Source of the DNA: Candidatus Neoanaerotignum tabaqchaliae
Lineage (GTDB): Bacteria; Bacillota; Clostridia; Lachnospirales; Anaerotignaceae
Assembly (NCBI GenBank): GCA_904420235.1
Contig: CAJFUS010000032.1
Span: forward strand, 1 to 8,098
DNA: 8,098 nt
Direction: 5' to 3'
This document shows, piece by piece, positions 1-7,615 of the stretch. Position 1 is the stretch's first letter, and each line of letters begins with the position of its first letter. Under the pieces are notes generated by a model. The model was not told the origin of the DNA, ran no database searches, and saw only the letters and a list, made by a program, of their open reading frames with translations. A program made the translations under genes and the position numbers.

Positions 1-99
1 TATATTAAGATGGTATCATTGACCGATGAGAAAGCGAAAAAGAACTTTAAAATTTGGCAAGAAGCATTATTGATACTAATTTTGAAGTTAAAGGAATAA
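1..99 (+). other. Possible 3' end of an upstream reading frame (unidentified)
   Basis: Frame 1 is open from the window edge to a TAA at 97-99, giving about 32 residues that end in a leucine/lysine-rich stretch (ALLILILKLKE). The piece is visibly less AT-rich than the 280 bases after it, which would fit the end of a gene. An ATG at 10-12 has no convincing ribosome binding site, and no hairpin terminator follows the stop. I do not recognise the peptide. It is too short to separate from a chance open frame. Confidence 0.22.
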
Positions 100-198
100 T
101 TGCTAAGGTCGTATATTTTTAATAAGTAGATTTTGAATTGCGTATATATGTTTTTTAAATTCTATTTTATTATTATATTTCGATATAAATATAAACTG

Positions 199-228
199 TT
201 GACAGCATTAATTATATATTTTAACAAT
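199..228 (+). promoter_or_regulatory. Candidate sigma-A type promoter for the cas operon (distal)
   Basis: A perfect -35 consensus TTGACA lies at 199-204. At a 17-18 base spacing there is only a weak -10, either TAACAA (222-227) or AACAAT (223-228). The -35 sits inside a small palindrome, CTGT-TG-ACAG (196-205). Perfect -35 boxes are uncommon by chance, but in DNA this AT-rich the -10 match adds little, so this is a candidate only. Confidence 0.4.
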
Positions 229-237
229 AGCCTGTGA

Positions 238-268
238 TTGATTTTTGATTTAAAATATATTTTATAAT
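238..268 (+). promoter_or_regulatory. Candidate promoter for the cas operon (proximal, perfect -10)
   Basis: A perfect TATAAT lies at 263-268. The best -35 is TTGATT at 238-243, giving a long 19-base spacer. No extended -10 TG is present. Transcription from here would start near 275, inside the inverted repeat at 269-299, leaving about 105 bases of leader before cas3. TATAAT is easily met by chance in such AT-rich DNA. Confidence 0.35.
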
Positions 269-299
269 GAAAATAATGGGGAATATATTTATTATTTTC
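269..299. repeat. Perfect 9-bp inverted repeat beside the -10 box
   Basis: GAAAATAAT (269-277) and ATTATTTTC (291-299) are exact reverse complements separated by 13 bases. The left arm begins one base after the TATAAT box at 263-268 and would cover the expected transcription start. The position would suit an operator for a dimeric repressor, or a weak 5' hairpin that three inner G-U pairs could extend. Only one pair in each arm is G-C, so chance is a real alternative. Confidence 0.4.
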
Positions 300-381
300 T
301 ACAAAGTGTTGAATTTAGTTTCGTATTTTGTTATATTTAAAGTGAATTTGTTAATTGGTGATGTGAAAGAAGGCGTTTATA

Positions 382-2565
382 ATGTATAAAGCGCATATTA
401 ATGACAGAAATGATGAAGTGCAGACGGTTAAGGAACATAGCGAGAATACGGCATCATTATGTGAAAAATATTCTATTTATGAATTAAAAAAAGTTATGTA
501 TTCAATGGGTTTGCTTCATGATATAGGCAAATATCAATTTTCATTTCAAGAAAGAATTAACGGAAAAAATATAAAAGTTGAACATTCAACATGTGGCGCT
601 ATTGAGGCCGGGAAAAAATACAAAAATGCTCTTGCACTTATTATGATGTATTGCATAGCAGGACATCACACAGGAATACCAAACGGTGGATTTTATAGTG
701 ACTCACAGGATATGTCAACACTTATGGGCCGTATTAAAAGACCGTTTGAAAATTACTATGAGTATGAAATGGAATTAGATATTCCACCAATTGATAGTAA
801 TAAGTTTGCCAATTTAATAGCTAAGGACTGTATAAGTAAGGATATATTAATTGATAAATTTGCTTTTTTTACAAGATATTGCTATTCATGTTTAGTTGAT
901 GCGGATTCTGTTGATACAGCTCAATTTTGTAGTGGAATAAATGAAAAACAACTTGATTCTGATTTTGAGATGTGTTTAAAAAATATAAATTCTGTTTTAA
1001 ATTCATTTGTTTGTAAAACTCAATTGCAAAAATGTCGTGCAAGTATTCAAAAACAGGTATTTTCAAATGTTTATAAAAATTCAGACGTATTTATATTAAA
1101 TATGCCAACGGGAAGCGGCAAAACACTTTGCAGCATGAAATTTGCTTTAGAAAAAGCGATTAATGAAAACAAGAAAAGAATTATATATGTCATTCCATAT
1201 AACAGCATTATAGATCAAACAGCAGATATATTTGAAAATATTTTTGGTTGCTATGCAAATATTTTGCGTCATCAATCAACATTTACAATTGAAGATGATA
1301 TGCAAAAAGATGAGGACTATAAATTAATTGTAAAACATGCAACTGAAAACTGGAATGCCCAGATTATTATTACAACGGCTGTGCAGTTTTTTGAGTCCAT
1401 ATATTCCAACAAACGAAGCAAACTTAGAAAGATGCATAATATGGCTGACAGCATATTAGTTTTTGATGAGGTTCATACAATGCCCTTAAAGTATTTGCAG
1501 CCTTGTCTTGAGGGAATTTCATTTATAACAAAATATTTAAATAGCAAAGCGGTTTTTTTAACTGCTACAATGCCGGATTTTGAAAAATTAATAGGTAAAT
1601 ACGTTATGCCTTCTGTTTCGGTTAAAAATCTTATTACTGATTATAGCCTTTTTAGCTATTTCCAAAAATGCAATTACCATAACATTAATGAAATAACAAA
1701 AGAAAATTTAGTTGAAAGGGCAGGAAATTTTCCAACAAGTTTAATTATTGTTAATAAAAGAAAAACGGCAAGAGAAATATATCAAATGTGCCAAGGGAAA
1801 AAGTATCATCTTTCTACATATATGACTGCTTTTGACAGAAGCCGTGTTATAAATGATATAAAAGAAGAAATTTTAAAACTGGAACAAGAATTTGATGATA
1901 TTAATTTGATACCAGACGACAGAAAAATTGTTGTTATATCAACATCGTTAATTGAGGCTGGTGTTGATATGGATTTTTATACTGTTTTTCGTGAAATGTC
2001 AGGATTGGAGCATATTTTACAATCAGGAGGAAGATGCAACAGGGAGGGAAAGAGGAAAACAGCAGATGTTTTTGTTTTTGAATTTGAAGAAGAAAAAGGA
2101 AAGCCCAAAAAAGATATAGGTACTGAAATTACAAGGGGAATTTTTGAAAAATATAAGAACATATCCTCAAGAGAATGCATTGACTATTATTATAATAAGG
2201 TATTTGATGTGGAAAATGAAAAAATTACAAAAAATGCTATGTATCAGTACACACAGGATATACGCTCAATTCCTTTTGAGGAGTACTCAAAAGATTTTAG
2301 TTTAATTGAAAGTGACAGTATATCAGTTGTTGCTGTATGTGATGATATAAGCCATGCCCTTGTGGAAGACATAATTAAAAATGGGTATGGTAATATAAGA
2401 AAACTTCAAAAGTATACTTTTTCAATATATCCTTTTGAGTTTGAAATTTTAAGGCAGCAAAATGTAGTTTCCGATTTTGGCAGTGGAATATGGTGCCTTA
2501 CGAATAATGATTATTATGATAAAGACATGGGTGTTATGTTTGAAGCACAGGATTATTTTTTATAG
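382..2565 (+). CDS. cas3: Cas3 HD-nuclease/helicase, type I-C
   Basis: This 727-residue protein is the effector nuclease of the type I-C system. It is recruited by target-bound Cascade, nicks the displaced strand, and degrades DNA while translocating with ATP. The N-terminal HD nuclease shows H19, H46-D47 (LLHDIGK), H68, H95-H96 (GHH) and the LVDAD segment at 171-175. The SF2 helicase shows Walker A MPTGSGKT (241-248), DEVH (362-365), TAT (394-396), motif V STSLIEAGVD (520-529) and motif VI QSGGRCNREG (547-556). Length and domain order match single-chain I-C Cas3, and no key motif is missing. The ATG at 382 follows AAGAAGG (367-373) by 8 bases. It is the first operon gene, ending 21 bases before cas5c. 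Nuclease activity itself is inferred from the motifs. Confidence 0.97.
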   Translation: MYKAHINDRNDEVQTVKEHSENTASLCEKYSIYELKKVMYSMGLLHDIGKYQFSFQERINGKNIKVEHSTCGAIEAGKKYKNALALIMMYCIAGHHTGIPNGGFYSDSQDMSTLMGRIKRPFENYYEYEMELDIPPIDSNKFANLIAKDCISKDILIDKFAFFTRYCYSCLVDADSVDTAQFCSGINEKQLDSDFEMCLKNINSVLNSFVCKTQLQKCRASIQKQVFSNVYKNSDVFILNMPTGSGKTLCSMKFALEKAINENKKRIIYVIPYNSIIDQTADIFENIFGCYANILRHQSTFTIEDDMQKDEDYKLIVKHATENWNAQIIITTAVQFFESIYSNKRSKLRKMHNMADSILVFDEVHTMPLKYLQPCLEGISFITKYLNSKAVFLTATMPDFEKLIGKYVMPSVSVKNLITDYSLFSYFQKCNYHNINEITKENLVERAGNFPTSLIIVNKRKTAREIYQMCQGKKYHLSTYMTAFDRSRVINDIKEEILKLEQEFDDINLIPDDRKIVVISTSLIEAGVDMDFYTVFREMSGLEHILQSGGRCNREGKRKTADVFVFEFEEEKGKPKKDIGTEITRGIFEKYKNISSRECIDYYYNKVFDVENEKITKNAMYQYTQDIRSIPFEEYSKDFSLIESDSISVVAVCDDISHALVEDIIKNGYGNIRKLQKYTFSIYPFEFEILRQQNVVSDFGSGIWCLTNNDYYDKDMGVMFEAQDYFL

Positions 2566-2586
2566 TTTTAAAGAGGTGTTATTTTA

Positions 2587-3312
2587 ATGTATGGTTTTAA
2601 AATTATTATAGAAGGCGATTACGCCTGTTTTACAAGACCCGAAATGAAAGTTGAAAGAGTAAGTTATGATGTTCCGCCGCCAGGAGCAGTTGAAGGAATA
2701 CTTAAAAGTATTTATTGGAAACCTGCAATAAAATATGTAATAGACAAAATTATTGTTTATAATCCTATTGAATTTATGAATGTGCGAAGAAATGAAGTAA
2801 AAGATAAAGTGCTTTACTCTGCCGTAAAAAGTAAGATGAAGGGTAAAGACACGGATATTTCTATTTACACGTCACAATCACGAAGCCAAAGAGCGGCAAT
2901 GATATTAAAAAATGTAAAATATGGCATTTTATTCCATTTTGAGCTTACAGGTTTAAAAAATGAAGATGAAGAAGATTCAGAAAATAAGCATTATAACATT
3001 ATAAAAAGACGGCTGGAGAAGGGACAGTTTTTCCGAAGCCCTTGCCTTGGTTGCAGTGAGTTCCCTGTTAAAAAAATATATATTGTTGATGATTTTAATT
3101 TGAATGATATTTCACCTGAGATAAACTCTCTTGGAGATGTGGATTTAGGATTTATGAGCTATAAGGTTATGTTTAAAGATGGAGGAATACCTATAAACGG
3201 TGATTGGGAAAATCCGAAATTTTCAGATAAAGCAGATACTGTATATTATAGACCACATATGGTAAATGGTGTTATTGATGTGGAAAAATACAGGGAGGGA
3301 TTAAAGTGCTGA
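2587..3312 (+). CDS. cas5c: Cas5c (Cas5d) pre-crRNA endoribonuclease and Cascade subunit
   Basis: This 241-residue RAMP-family protein does the job of Cas6 in type I-C. It cuts the repeat RNA at the 3' base of its stem and then stays on the 5' handle of the crRNA in Cascade. The N-terminus carries the family signature GDYACFTRPEMKVERVSYDV (10-29), then the IYWKPAI block (42-48), and later RRLEKGQFF with the LGCSEF block (141-159). By alignment from memory with characterised Cas5d enzymes (tyrosine and a Lys-His pair), the likely active site is Y43, K134 and H135; all are present, but this is inference. Start ATG follows AAGAGGTG (2571-2578) by 8 bases. The 3' end overlaps cas8c by 7 bases, suggesting translational coupling. 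No separate cas6 is present, as expected for I-C. Confidence 0.96.
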   Translation: MYGFKIIIEGDYACFTRPEMKVERVSYDVPPPGAVEGILKSIYWKPAIKYVIDKIIVYNPIEFMNVRRNEVKDKVLYSAVKSKMKGKDTDISIYTSQSRSQRAAMILKNVKYGILFHFELTGLKNEDEEDSENKHYNIIKRRLEKGQFFRSPCLGCSEFPVKKIYIVDDFNLNDISPEINSLGDVDLGFMSYKVMFKDGGIPINGDWENPKFSDKADTVYYRPHMVNGVIDVEKYREGLKC

Positions 3313-5066
3313 TACAGGCGCTTTCGGAATATTATGATATTTTATCGCAAGAAGGAAAAGTTGTAGCTGATGAATATTCCGAAGTAAATATCAACTATAT
3401 TGTTTGCCTTACGGAAGATGGCAAAATAGATAATTTAATTGAATGTGAAAAAAATAGAACTGAAATTATGCCGAAAAAAAGCGAAAAGACAAGTATTTGT
3501 TCAAATATTATTGAATACAGGGCATTATATTTGTTTGGACTAAATTTTGATAAAGGTGTATTTACAACATCAGATAGAACAAACAAGGCTAAAAAATCCC
3601 ATGATGATTTTGTGAAAACAAGCTTGGAATTTTTGAAAGATTTAGATTCTCCTGTTGTAAATGCTTACAGAAATTTTATTGAAAATTGGAATCCTGAATG
3701 TGAAACAGAAAATATTTATCTGTTGAGTTTAGGAAAGAAATATTTAAACTCAAATTTTGCTTTCTGTTTAAGGGGCGAAATAGATAAACTTCTTCATAAA
3801 GATGATGTGGTTTTAAGAAAGTGGCTTAATTATTATGAAAAATCATCAAAAGAAAATAAAAATGGTGTAATTTCACAGTGCGCCATAACTGGTGAAAAGG
3901 AAACTATTTCCAGAGTACACGATAAAATAAAAGGGGTTCCTGGCGGACTTGCAACAGGAGCCGTATTAATTGGATTTAATAATGATTCTGAAAATTCATA
4001 CGGGAATGAACAGTCATTCAATAGCAATATATCCGAAAAAATAATGAGGAAATATACAAAGGCCCTAAATTATTTGCTTAGTTCTAAAAAGAACAAGGAT
4101 TTATTTGATGATGTTACGGTAATACATTGGGCTATGAGTAATAGGCAAGTCGATGATGATATTATGTCTATGCTTATGTTTAATGATTTTGATGACATGG
4201 ATGCGAGAAAAACAGATGATATGCTGTCAAAAATGATGCTTGATGCAAAGGAAGGAAAGGTTACATCACAAAGGGTTTCCGCAATAACAGGCATTGATGA
4301 GAATGTTTATTTTTATATGGCAGGATTAAAACCAAACTCATCACGTTTATCATTAAAATTTATATATAAGAAAAAGGCGGCCGATATTTTATCTAATATA
4401 GCCCAGCATCAGCTTGACTTGCAGATTTCAGAAAATATGAAGCCAATACCATTTTGGGTTATAAAAAGAGAATTGATTTCTCCTAAAAGCAGCAATGGAA
4501 AAGTGAATCCTGAACTTATGACCAAAATTTTTGAAGCCGCCATTTATGGTACAAACTATCCTCAGGCATTACTTTTTGAGACCATAAGATGTGTAAAAAC
4601 AGATAAAATTGCCTTTAACAGCAATAGGGCAGGTATTATAAAAGCGTGTATAAACAGAAAATCAAGAATTTTTGATAAAAAGGAGGAAATAAAAATGTCT
4701 TTGGATAAAGAAAATAAAAATCCAGCTTATTTATGCGGACGACTTTTTGCGGTGCTTGAAAAGCTTCAGCAGGACGCATCCGGAAATAATTTAAACACTA
4801 CTATTAAGGATTCATATTTTGCAGCGGCAGCCTCAAGGCCATCAATTGTGTTCCCTAAAATATTAAAACTGGCTCAAAATCATTTAAAAAAATCAAACAG
4901 TGCCGCATACTACAATATTTTAATTGAGGAAATTATAGGCAACCTTGAAAATGAATTTCCAGATATGTTGCTTTTAACTGACCAAGGAAGATTTATGATT
5001 GGTTATTATCAGCAGTACCAAAGCTTCTTTACTAAAAAAACAGAAAACAATACAGAGGAGGAATAA
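3306..5066 (+). CDS. cas8c: Cas8c, large subunit of type I-C Cascade
   Basis: This 586-residue protein is the large Cascade subunit that recognises the PAM and helps open the target DNA. Family landmarks are CAITGE (192-197), RVHDKIKGV (203-211), the glycine-rich GGLATGAVLIGFN (213-225) and SYGNEQ (231-236), followed by a helical C-terminal part from about 464. The start is GTG at 3306, overlapping the cas5c stop by 7 bases, with a strong AGGGAGG site at 3292-3298. The next gene, cas7c, begins 3 bases after the stop. The C-terminal 123 residues are also likely made separately as Cas11c from an internal start at 4695. Length is typical for the family and no frameshift is seen. Assignment rests on both sequence and its place between cas5c and cas7c. 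Confidence 0.96.
   Translation: MLIQALSEYYDILSQEGKVVADEYSEVNINYIVCLTEDGKIDNLIECEKNRTEIMPKKSEKTSICSNIIEYRALYLFGLNFDKGVFTTSDRTNKAKKSHDDFVKTSLEFLKDLDSPVVNAYRNFIENWNPECETENIYLLSLGKKYLNSNFAFCLRGEIDKLLHKDDVVLRKWLNYYEKSSKENKNGVISQCAITGEKETISRVHDKIKGVPGGLATGAVLIGFNNDSENSYGNEQSFNSNISEKIMRKYTKALNYLLSSKKNKDLFDDVTVIHWAMSNRQVDDDIMSMLMFNDFDDMDARKTDDMLSKMMLDAKEGKVTSQRVSAITGIDENVYFYMAGLKPNSSRLSLKFIYKKKAADILSNIAQHQLDLQISENMKPIPFWVIKRELISPKSSNGKVNPELMTKIFEAAIYGTNYPQALLFETIRCVKTDKIAFNSNRAGIIKACINRKSRIFDKKEEIKMSLDKENKNPAYLCGRLFAVLEKLQQDASGNNLNTTIKDSYFAAAASRPSIVFPKILKLAQNHLKKSNSAAYYNILIEEIIGNLENEFPDMLLLTDQGRFMIGYYQQYQSFFTKKTENNTEEE
4681..4686 (+). promoter_or_regulatory. Internal Shine-Dalgarno site for Cas11c
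   Basis: AGGAGG lies inside cas8c, 8 bases before an in-frame ATG at 4695-4697. It is a full consensus site at ideal spacing, as good as or better than those of the other genes in the operon. It falls at codons 459-460 of cas8c, within a lysine/glutamate-rich linker (DKKEEIKM) just before the conserved C-terminal helical domain. This placement is where type I-C systems are known to begin translating the small subunit. Confidence 0.85.
4695..5066 (+). CDS. cas11c: Cas11c small Cascade subunit, internal translation product of cas8c
   Basis: Translation from the ATG at 4695, in the cas8c frame (residue 464), gives a 123-residue protein ending at the cas8c stop. It contains the conserved NPAYLCGRLFAVLEKLQ segment (10-26) and the RPSIVFPKILKLAQNHLKK stretch, and looks mainly helical, as small subunits are. 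In characterised type I-C systems, two or so copies of this product form the belly of Cascade and stabilise the R-loop, and they are made from an internal start within cas8c. The consensus AGGAGG at 4681-4686 with 8-base spacing is strong direct support here. No stand-alone cas11 gene exists in the window, which fits. What is not shown is that the start is used in this host. Confidence 0.83.
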   Translation: MSLDKENKNPAYLCGRLFAVLEKLQQDASGNNLNTTIKDSYFAAAASRPSIVFPKILKLAQNHLKKSNSAAYYNILIEEIIGNLENEFPDMLLLTDQGRFMIGYYQQYQSFFTKKTENNTEEE

Positions 5067-5069
5067 ATT

Positions 5070-5924
5070 ATGATTAATAACAGATATGATTTTGTAATGC
5101 TTTTTGATGTTGAAAACGGTAATCCAAACGGTGACCCTGATGCCGGCAACAGTCCCCGTATGGATGCCGAAACGGGATATGGATTTATAACAGATGTATG
5201 CATTAAAAGAAAAATACGAAATTATGTTTCATTAACAAAAGAAGGAGAAGCGGGATATAATATTTTGATTAAGCCGGACAAATCCCTTAATGAAAAATTT
5301 ACAGATGCTTACATAGAAGAAGGTTTGCCTTTAGAACAAAAAAAGAAAAATGAAGATGATGTTAAAAAGGCACGTGACTATATGTGTAAAAATTATTTTG
5401 ATGTACGAGTTTTTGGCGCTGTTATGTCAACAGGCGATGACCCGTGTGGTATTGTAAGGGGGCCTGTTCAAATTAATTTTGCAAGAAGTTTATCTCCAAT
5501 TAATATTCAGGATGTAACAATTACAAGACAAGCCAGAACAACAAAAGACAGAAAAGCAACAGGAGAAACCGAAATGGGCAGAAAAAGCATTATTCCTTAT
5601 GCTTTATATAGAGCGGAAGGATACATTTCGGCAGCACAGGCAAATAAAATTACGGATATGACCGAGGAAGATGTGGAGCTTTTGTGGAACGCCATTATAA
5701 ATATGTTTGAAGAGGACCATAGCGCTGCAAGAGGCAAAATGTGTACAAGAAAGCTTTATATATTTAAACATGACAGCGTTTTGGGAAACTGCCCATCACA
5801 TGTGCTTTTTGATAAAATTACAGTTAAAGAAAAAGATGGGATATATGTTCCAAGAAAATTTGATGATTATGAAATTATAATAGACAAAGACATGCCAGAA
5901 GGTGTTGAGCTTATTTGCAAATAA
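5070..5924 (+). CDS. cas7c: Cas7c backbone subunit of type I-C Cascade
   Basis: This 284-residue protein is the RAMP-fold backbone that polymerises along the crRNA spacer in Cascade, normally in about seven copies. Family landmarks are FDVENGNPNGDPD (12-24) and PRMDAETGYGFITDVCIKRK (29-48) at the N-terminus, DVRVFGAVMS (111-120), GIVRGPVQINFARS (127-140), and GRKSIIPYALYRAEGYISA (170-188), the thumb and RNA-binding region. Length is normal. ATG at 5070 is preceded by GAGGAGG (5055-5061) at 8-base spacing, the strongest site at a gene junction in this operon; this suits the need for excess Cas7. It starts 3 bases after cas8c and its last 10 bases overlap the predicted start of cas4. Confidence 0.97.
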   Translation: MINNRYDFVMLFDVENGNPNGDPDAGNSPRMDAETGYGFITDVCIKRKIRNYVSLTKEGEAGYNILIKPDKSLNEKFTDAYIEEGLPLEQKKKNEDDVKKARDYMCKNYFDVRVFGAVMSTGDDPCGIVRGPVQINFARSLSPINIQDVTITRQARTTKDRKATGETEMGRKSIIPYALYRAEGYISAAQANKITDMTEEDVELLWNAIINMFEEDHSAARGKMCTRKLYIFKHDSVLGNCPSHVLFDKITVKEKDGIYVPRKFDDYEIIIDKDMPEGVELICK

Positions 5925-6580
5925 CAAATGAAATTACAATACGTTCTATACAGCATTACTTATATTGTGCCCATAGATGGGGGCTTATAGAAATAGGAAA
6001 TGTATGGGCAGAAAATTATTTTGTTACAAAAGCCGACTTGATGCATCAAAATGTCCATATGAAAAATGTATATACCAAAAGAGGCGCAAAAGTATTTTCT
6101 TCAGTTCCTGTTTATAACGATGAATATAATATTTATGGAGTTGTAGACTGCATAGAAGCTACATTATCAGAAAATGGTGTGCATATAGCAGGAGAAGATA
6201 AAAAATACAATTTATCTATTATAGAATATAAGCCTACAAAGCCAAAAAATAAGGATTATCATTATGAAGATGCTATGCAGATGTTTGCGCAGAAAATATG
6301 TGTGGATTCCGTATTTTGTTGTGATTGTAAATGCGTTTTATATTATGCTGATGTTAAAAAGCGTGTTGAGCTTCCAATTAGAGAAAACTATGAAATATAT
6401 AATAAAGAGCTTAAATCTATACTATCTCAAATGCGGGAATATTTAAAAGATGGAAAAATTCCAACTATAAAACATGGACAGTATTGCGGAGGCTGCTCAA
6501 TGAAAGATGTTTGCATGCCATTAAAAAAGCCTTTAAAAAGTATAAGAAGGCAAATTGAGGAAATGAGGGATATTGAATAA
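5915..6580 (+). CDS. cas4: Cas4 PD-(D/E)XK nuclease for spacer acquisition (TTG start)
   Basis: This 221-residue RecB-family nuclease acts with Cas1-Cas2 to trim prespacers and secure PAM-correct, oriented insertion. The iron-sulphur cysteines are C18, C191, C194 and C200 (HGQYCGGCSMKDVC). Nuclease residues are a likely H44, D78 (GVVDCIE), E104-K106 (IIEYKPTKP) and Q122/Q126. The start must be TTG at 5915: the frame has a TGA at 5906-5908, no ATG or GTG lies before C18, and the first in-frame ATG would remove C18. A modest AGAAGGTG site lies at 5897-5904. The gene overlaps cas7c by 10 bases and cas1 by one. Residues 135-140 form an odd CCDCKC cluster not expected in the usual Cas4 cluster positions. 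Confidence 0.95.
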   Translation: MQITNEITIRSIQHYLYCAHRWGLIEIGNVWAENYFVTKADLMHQNVHMKNVYTKRGAKVFSSVPVYNDEYNIYGVVDCIEATLSENGVHIAGEDKKYNLSIIEYKPTKPKNKDYHYEDAMQMFAQKICVDSVFCCDCKCVLYYADVKKRVELPIRENYEIYNKELKSILSQMREYLKDGKIPTIKHGQYCGGCSMKDVCMPLKKPLKSIRRQIEEMRDIE

Positions 6581-7602
6581 TGAGAAGGCTTTTGAATACT
6601 GTTTATGTTACAAATGAACAATCATATTTATATCTTGACGGTGAAAATATTGTATGCAAGGTTGATAATGAAATAAAACTTCGGATTCCCTTTGAAAATG
6701 TAGAAAATGTTATTTGCTTTAATTATATGGGCTGTTCTCCCGCGCTTATGGGTAAATGTGTTGAAAAGCACATACCTATTAATTTTGTGTCACCACAAGG
6801 TAAATTTTTGGCAAAGGTATGTGGTGAAACGAAAGGCAATGTTTTTATGAGAGTAAGGCAAATAGATATTTTCCGTGAAAAAGGCCTTTTACTTGCACAA
6901 AATACAATGGCATCAAAATTCAGCAACACAATACAGCTTATTAAAAGAACTCTTCATGATAATTCAGACTTGAGAGAGAATACACAGATACAGTCTGTTT
7001 TAGAACTATTAAAACAAAAGTGCACAGATATTTATGATACTAAAAGTATAGAAGAAGTAATAGGAATAGAGGGAAACTGCGCGAGCGCTTACTTTTCTAT
7101 TTTTAATTATTTGATTACAAATGAAAAAGTACCGTTTGTGTTTAAATATCGAAGCAAAAGGCCTCCTTTAGACCCGGTAAATGCTATGCTTTCTTTTGTA
7201 TATACTTTAGCTACAAATGAATTTGCATCTGCATTAGAAACTGTAGGCTTAGATAGTTATATAGGCTTTTGTCATAAACTTCATAGCGGCAGAGTTTCTC
7301 TTGCTTGTGATTTAGTTGAGGAATACCGCTCTGTTGTTGAAAGGTTTGTATTGACCCTTATTAATTTAAGAATTGTTAATGAAAGTGATTTTGAAACAGA
7401 TGTTTCTGGAGCCGTATGGTTAAATGAAACAGGAAGAAAAAAGGTTCTTACAAAATGGCAGGAGAAAAAAAGAACAGATTATTTTCACCCATATTTAAAA
7501 CAAAAGGTTTCTTTCGGATTAATACCATACATTCAAAGTAATCTTTTGGCAAAATATGTAAGGGGAGATTTGGAAGAGTATCCATGTTTTTTGATAAAGT
7601 AG
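6580..7602 (+). CDS. cas1: Cas1 integrase, type I-C
   Basis: This 340-residue protein is the metal-dependent integrase that, with Cas2, inserts new spacers at the leader end of the array. The catalytic triad is visible as E164 (GIEGNCASAYF), H232 (GFCHKLHSGR) and D244 (LACDLVEEYR), and the H-to-D spacing of 12 fits the subtype. The N-terminal beta domain spans about residues 1-90 and the helical catalytic domain the rest. Length is typical. ATG at 6580 overlaps the cas4 TAA by one base (TAATG), a classic coupled start, with GAGGG at 6565-6569. It ends 13 bases before the preferred cas2 ATG. The sequence appears intact. Confidence 0.97.
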   Translation: MRRLLNTVYVTNEQSYLYLDGENIVCKVDNEIKLRIPFENVENVICFNYMGCSPALMGKCVEKHIPINFVSPQGKFLAKVCGETKGNVFMRVRQIDIFREKGLLLAQNTMASKFSNTIQLIKRTLHDNSDLRENTQIQSVLELLKQKCTDIYDTKSIEEVIGIEGNCASAYFSIFNYLITNEKVPFVFKYRSKRPPLDPVNAMLSFVYTLATNEFASALETVGLDSYIGFCHKLHSGRVSLACDLVEEYRSVVERFVLTLINLRIVNESDFETDVSGAVWLNETGRKKVLTKWQEKKRTDYFHPYLKQKVSFGLIPYIQSNLLAKYVRGDLEEYPCFLIK

Positions 7603-7615
7603 GTGATGGAAATTG

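Larger units (their letters stand above)
100..381. other. AT-rich intergenic region upstream of the cas operon
   Basis: This stretch of about 280 bases has no supported gene on either strand. It is extremely AT-rich with many short T and A runs and contains no CRISPR-like repeat. It holds two promoter-like elements (199-228 and 238-268), a perfect 9-bp inverted repeat (269-299), and the cas3 ribosome binding site near 367-373. It most likely carries the operon promoter and a 5' untranslated leader of roughly 100-150 bases. Confidence 0.7.

Noticed and set aside
100..381. A second CRISPR array or degenerate repeat upstream of cas3
   Set aside because: No sequence here resembles the repeat at 8064-8096, and no regularly spaced repeat of 25 bases or more is visible.
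2025..2036. AGGAGG followed by ATG inside cas3, resembling a second internal start
   Set aside because: The gap to the ATG is only 3 bases and that ATG is out of the cas3 frame. The purines encode conserved helicase motif VI (SGGRCNREG), which explains them fully.
4070..4294. Antisense open frame of about 74 codons within cas8c
   Set aside because: It is opposite a well-supported gene, rich in serine and isoleucine from reading AT-rich DNA backwards, and has no recognisable family. It is a by-product of cas8c codon use.
6264..6446. Second + strand open frame inside cas4
   Set aside because: It overlaps the cas4 nuclease core in another frame, shows no known motif, and is short enough to arise by chance.
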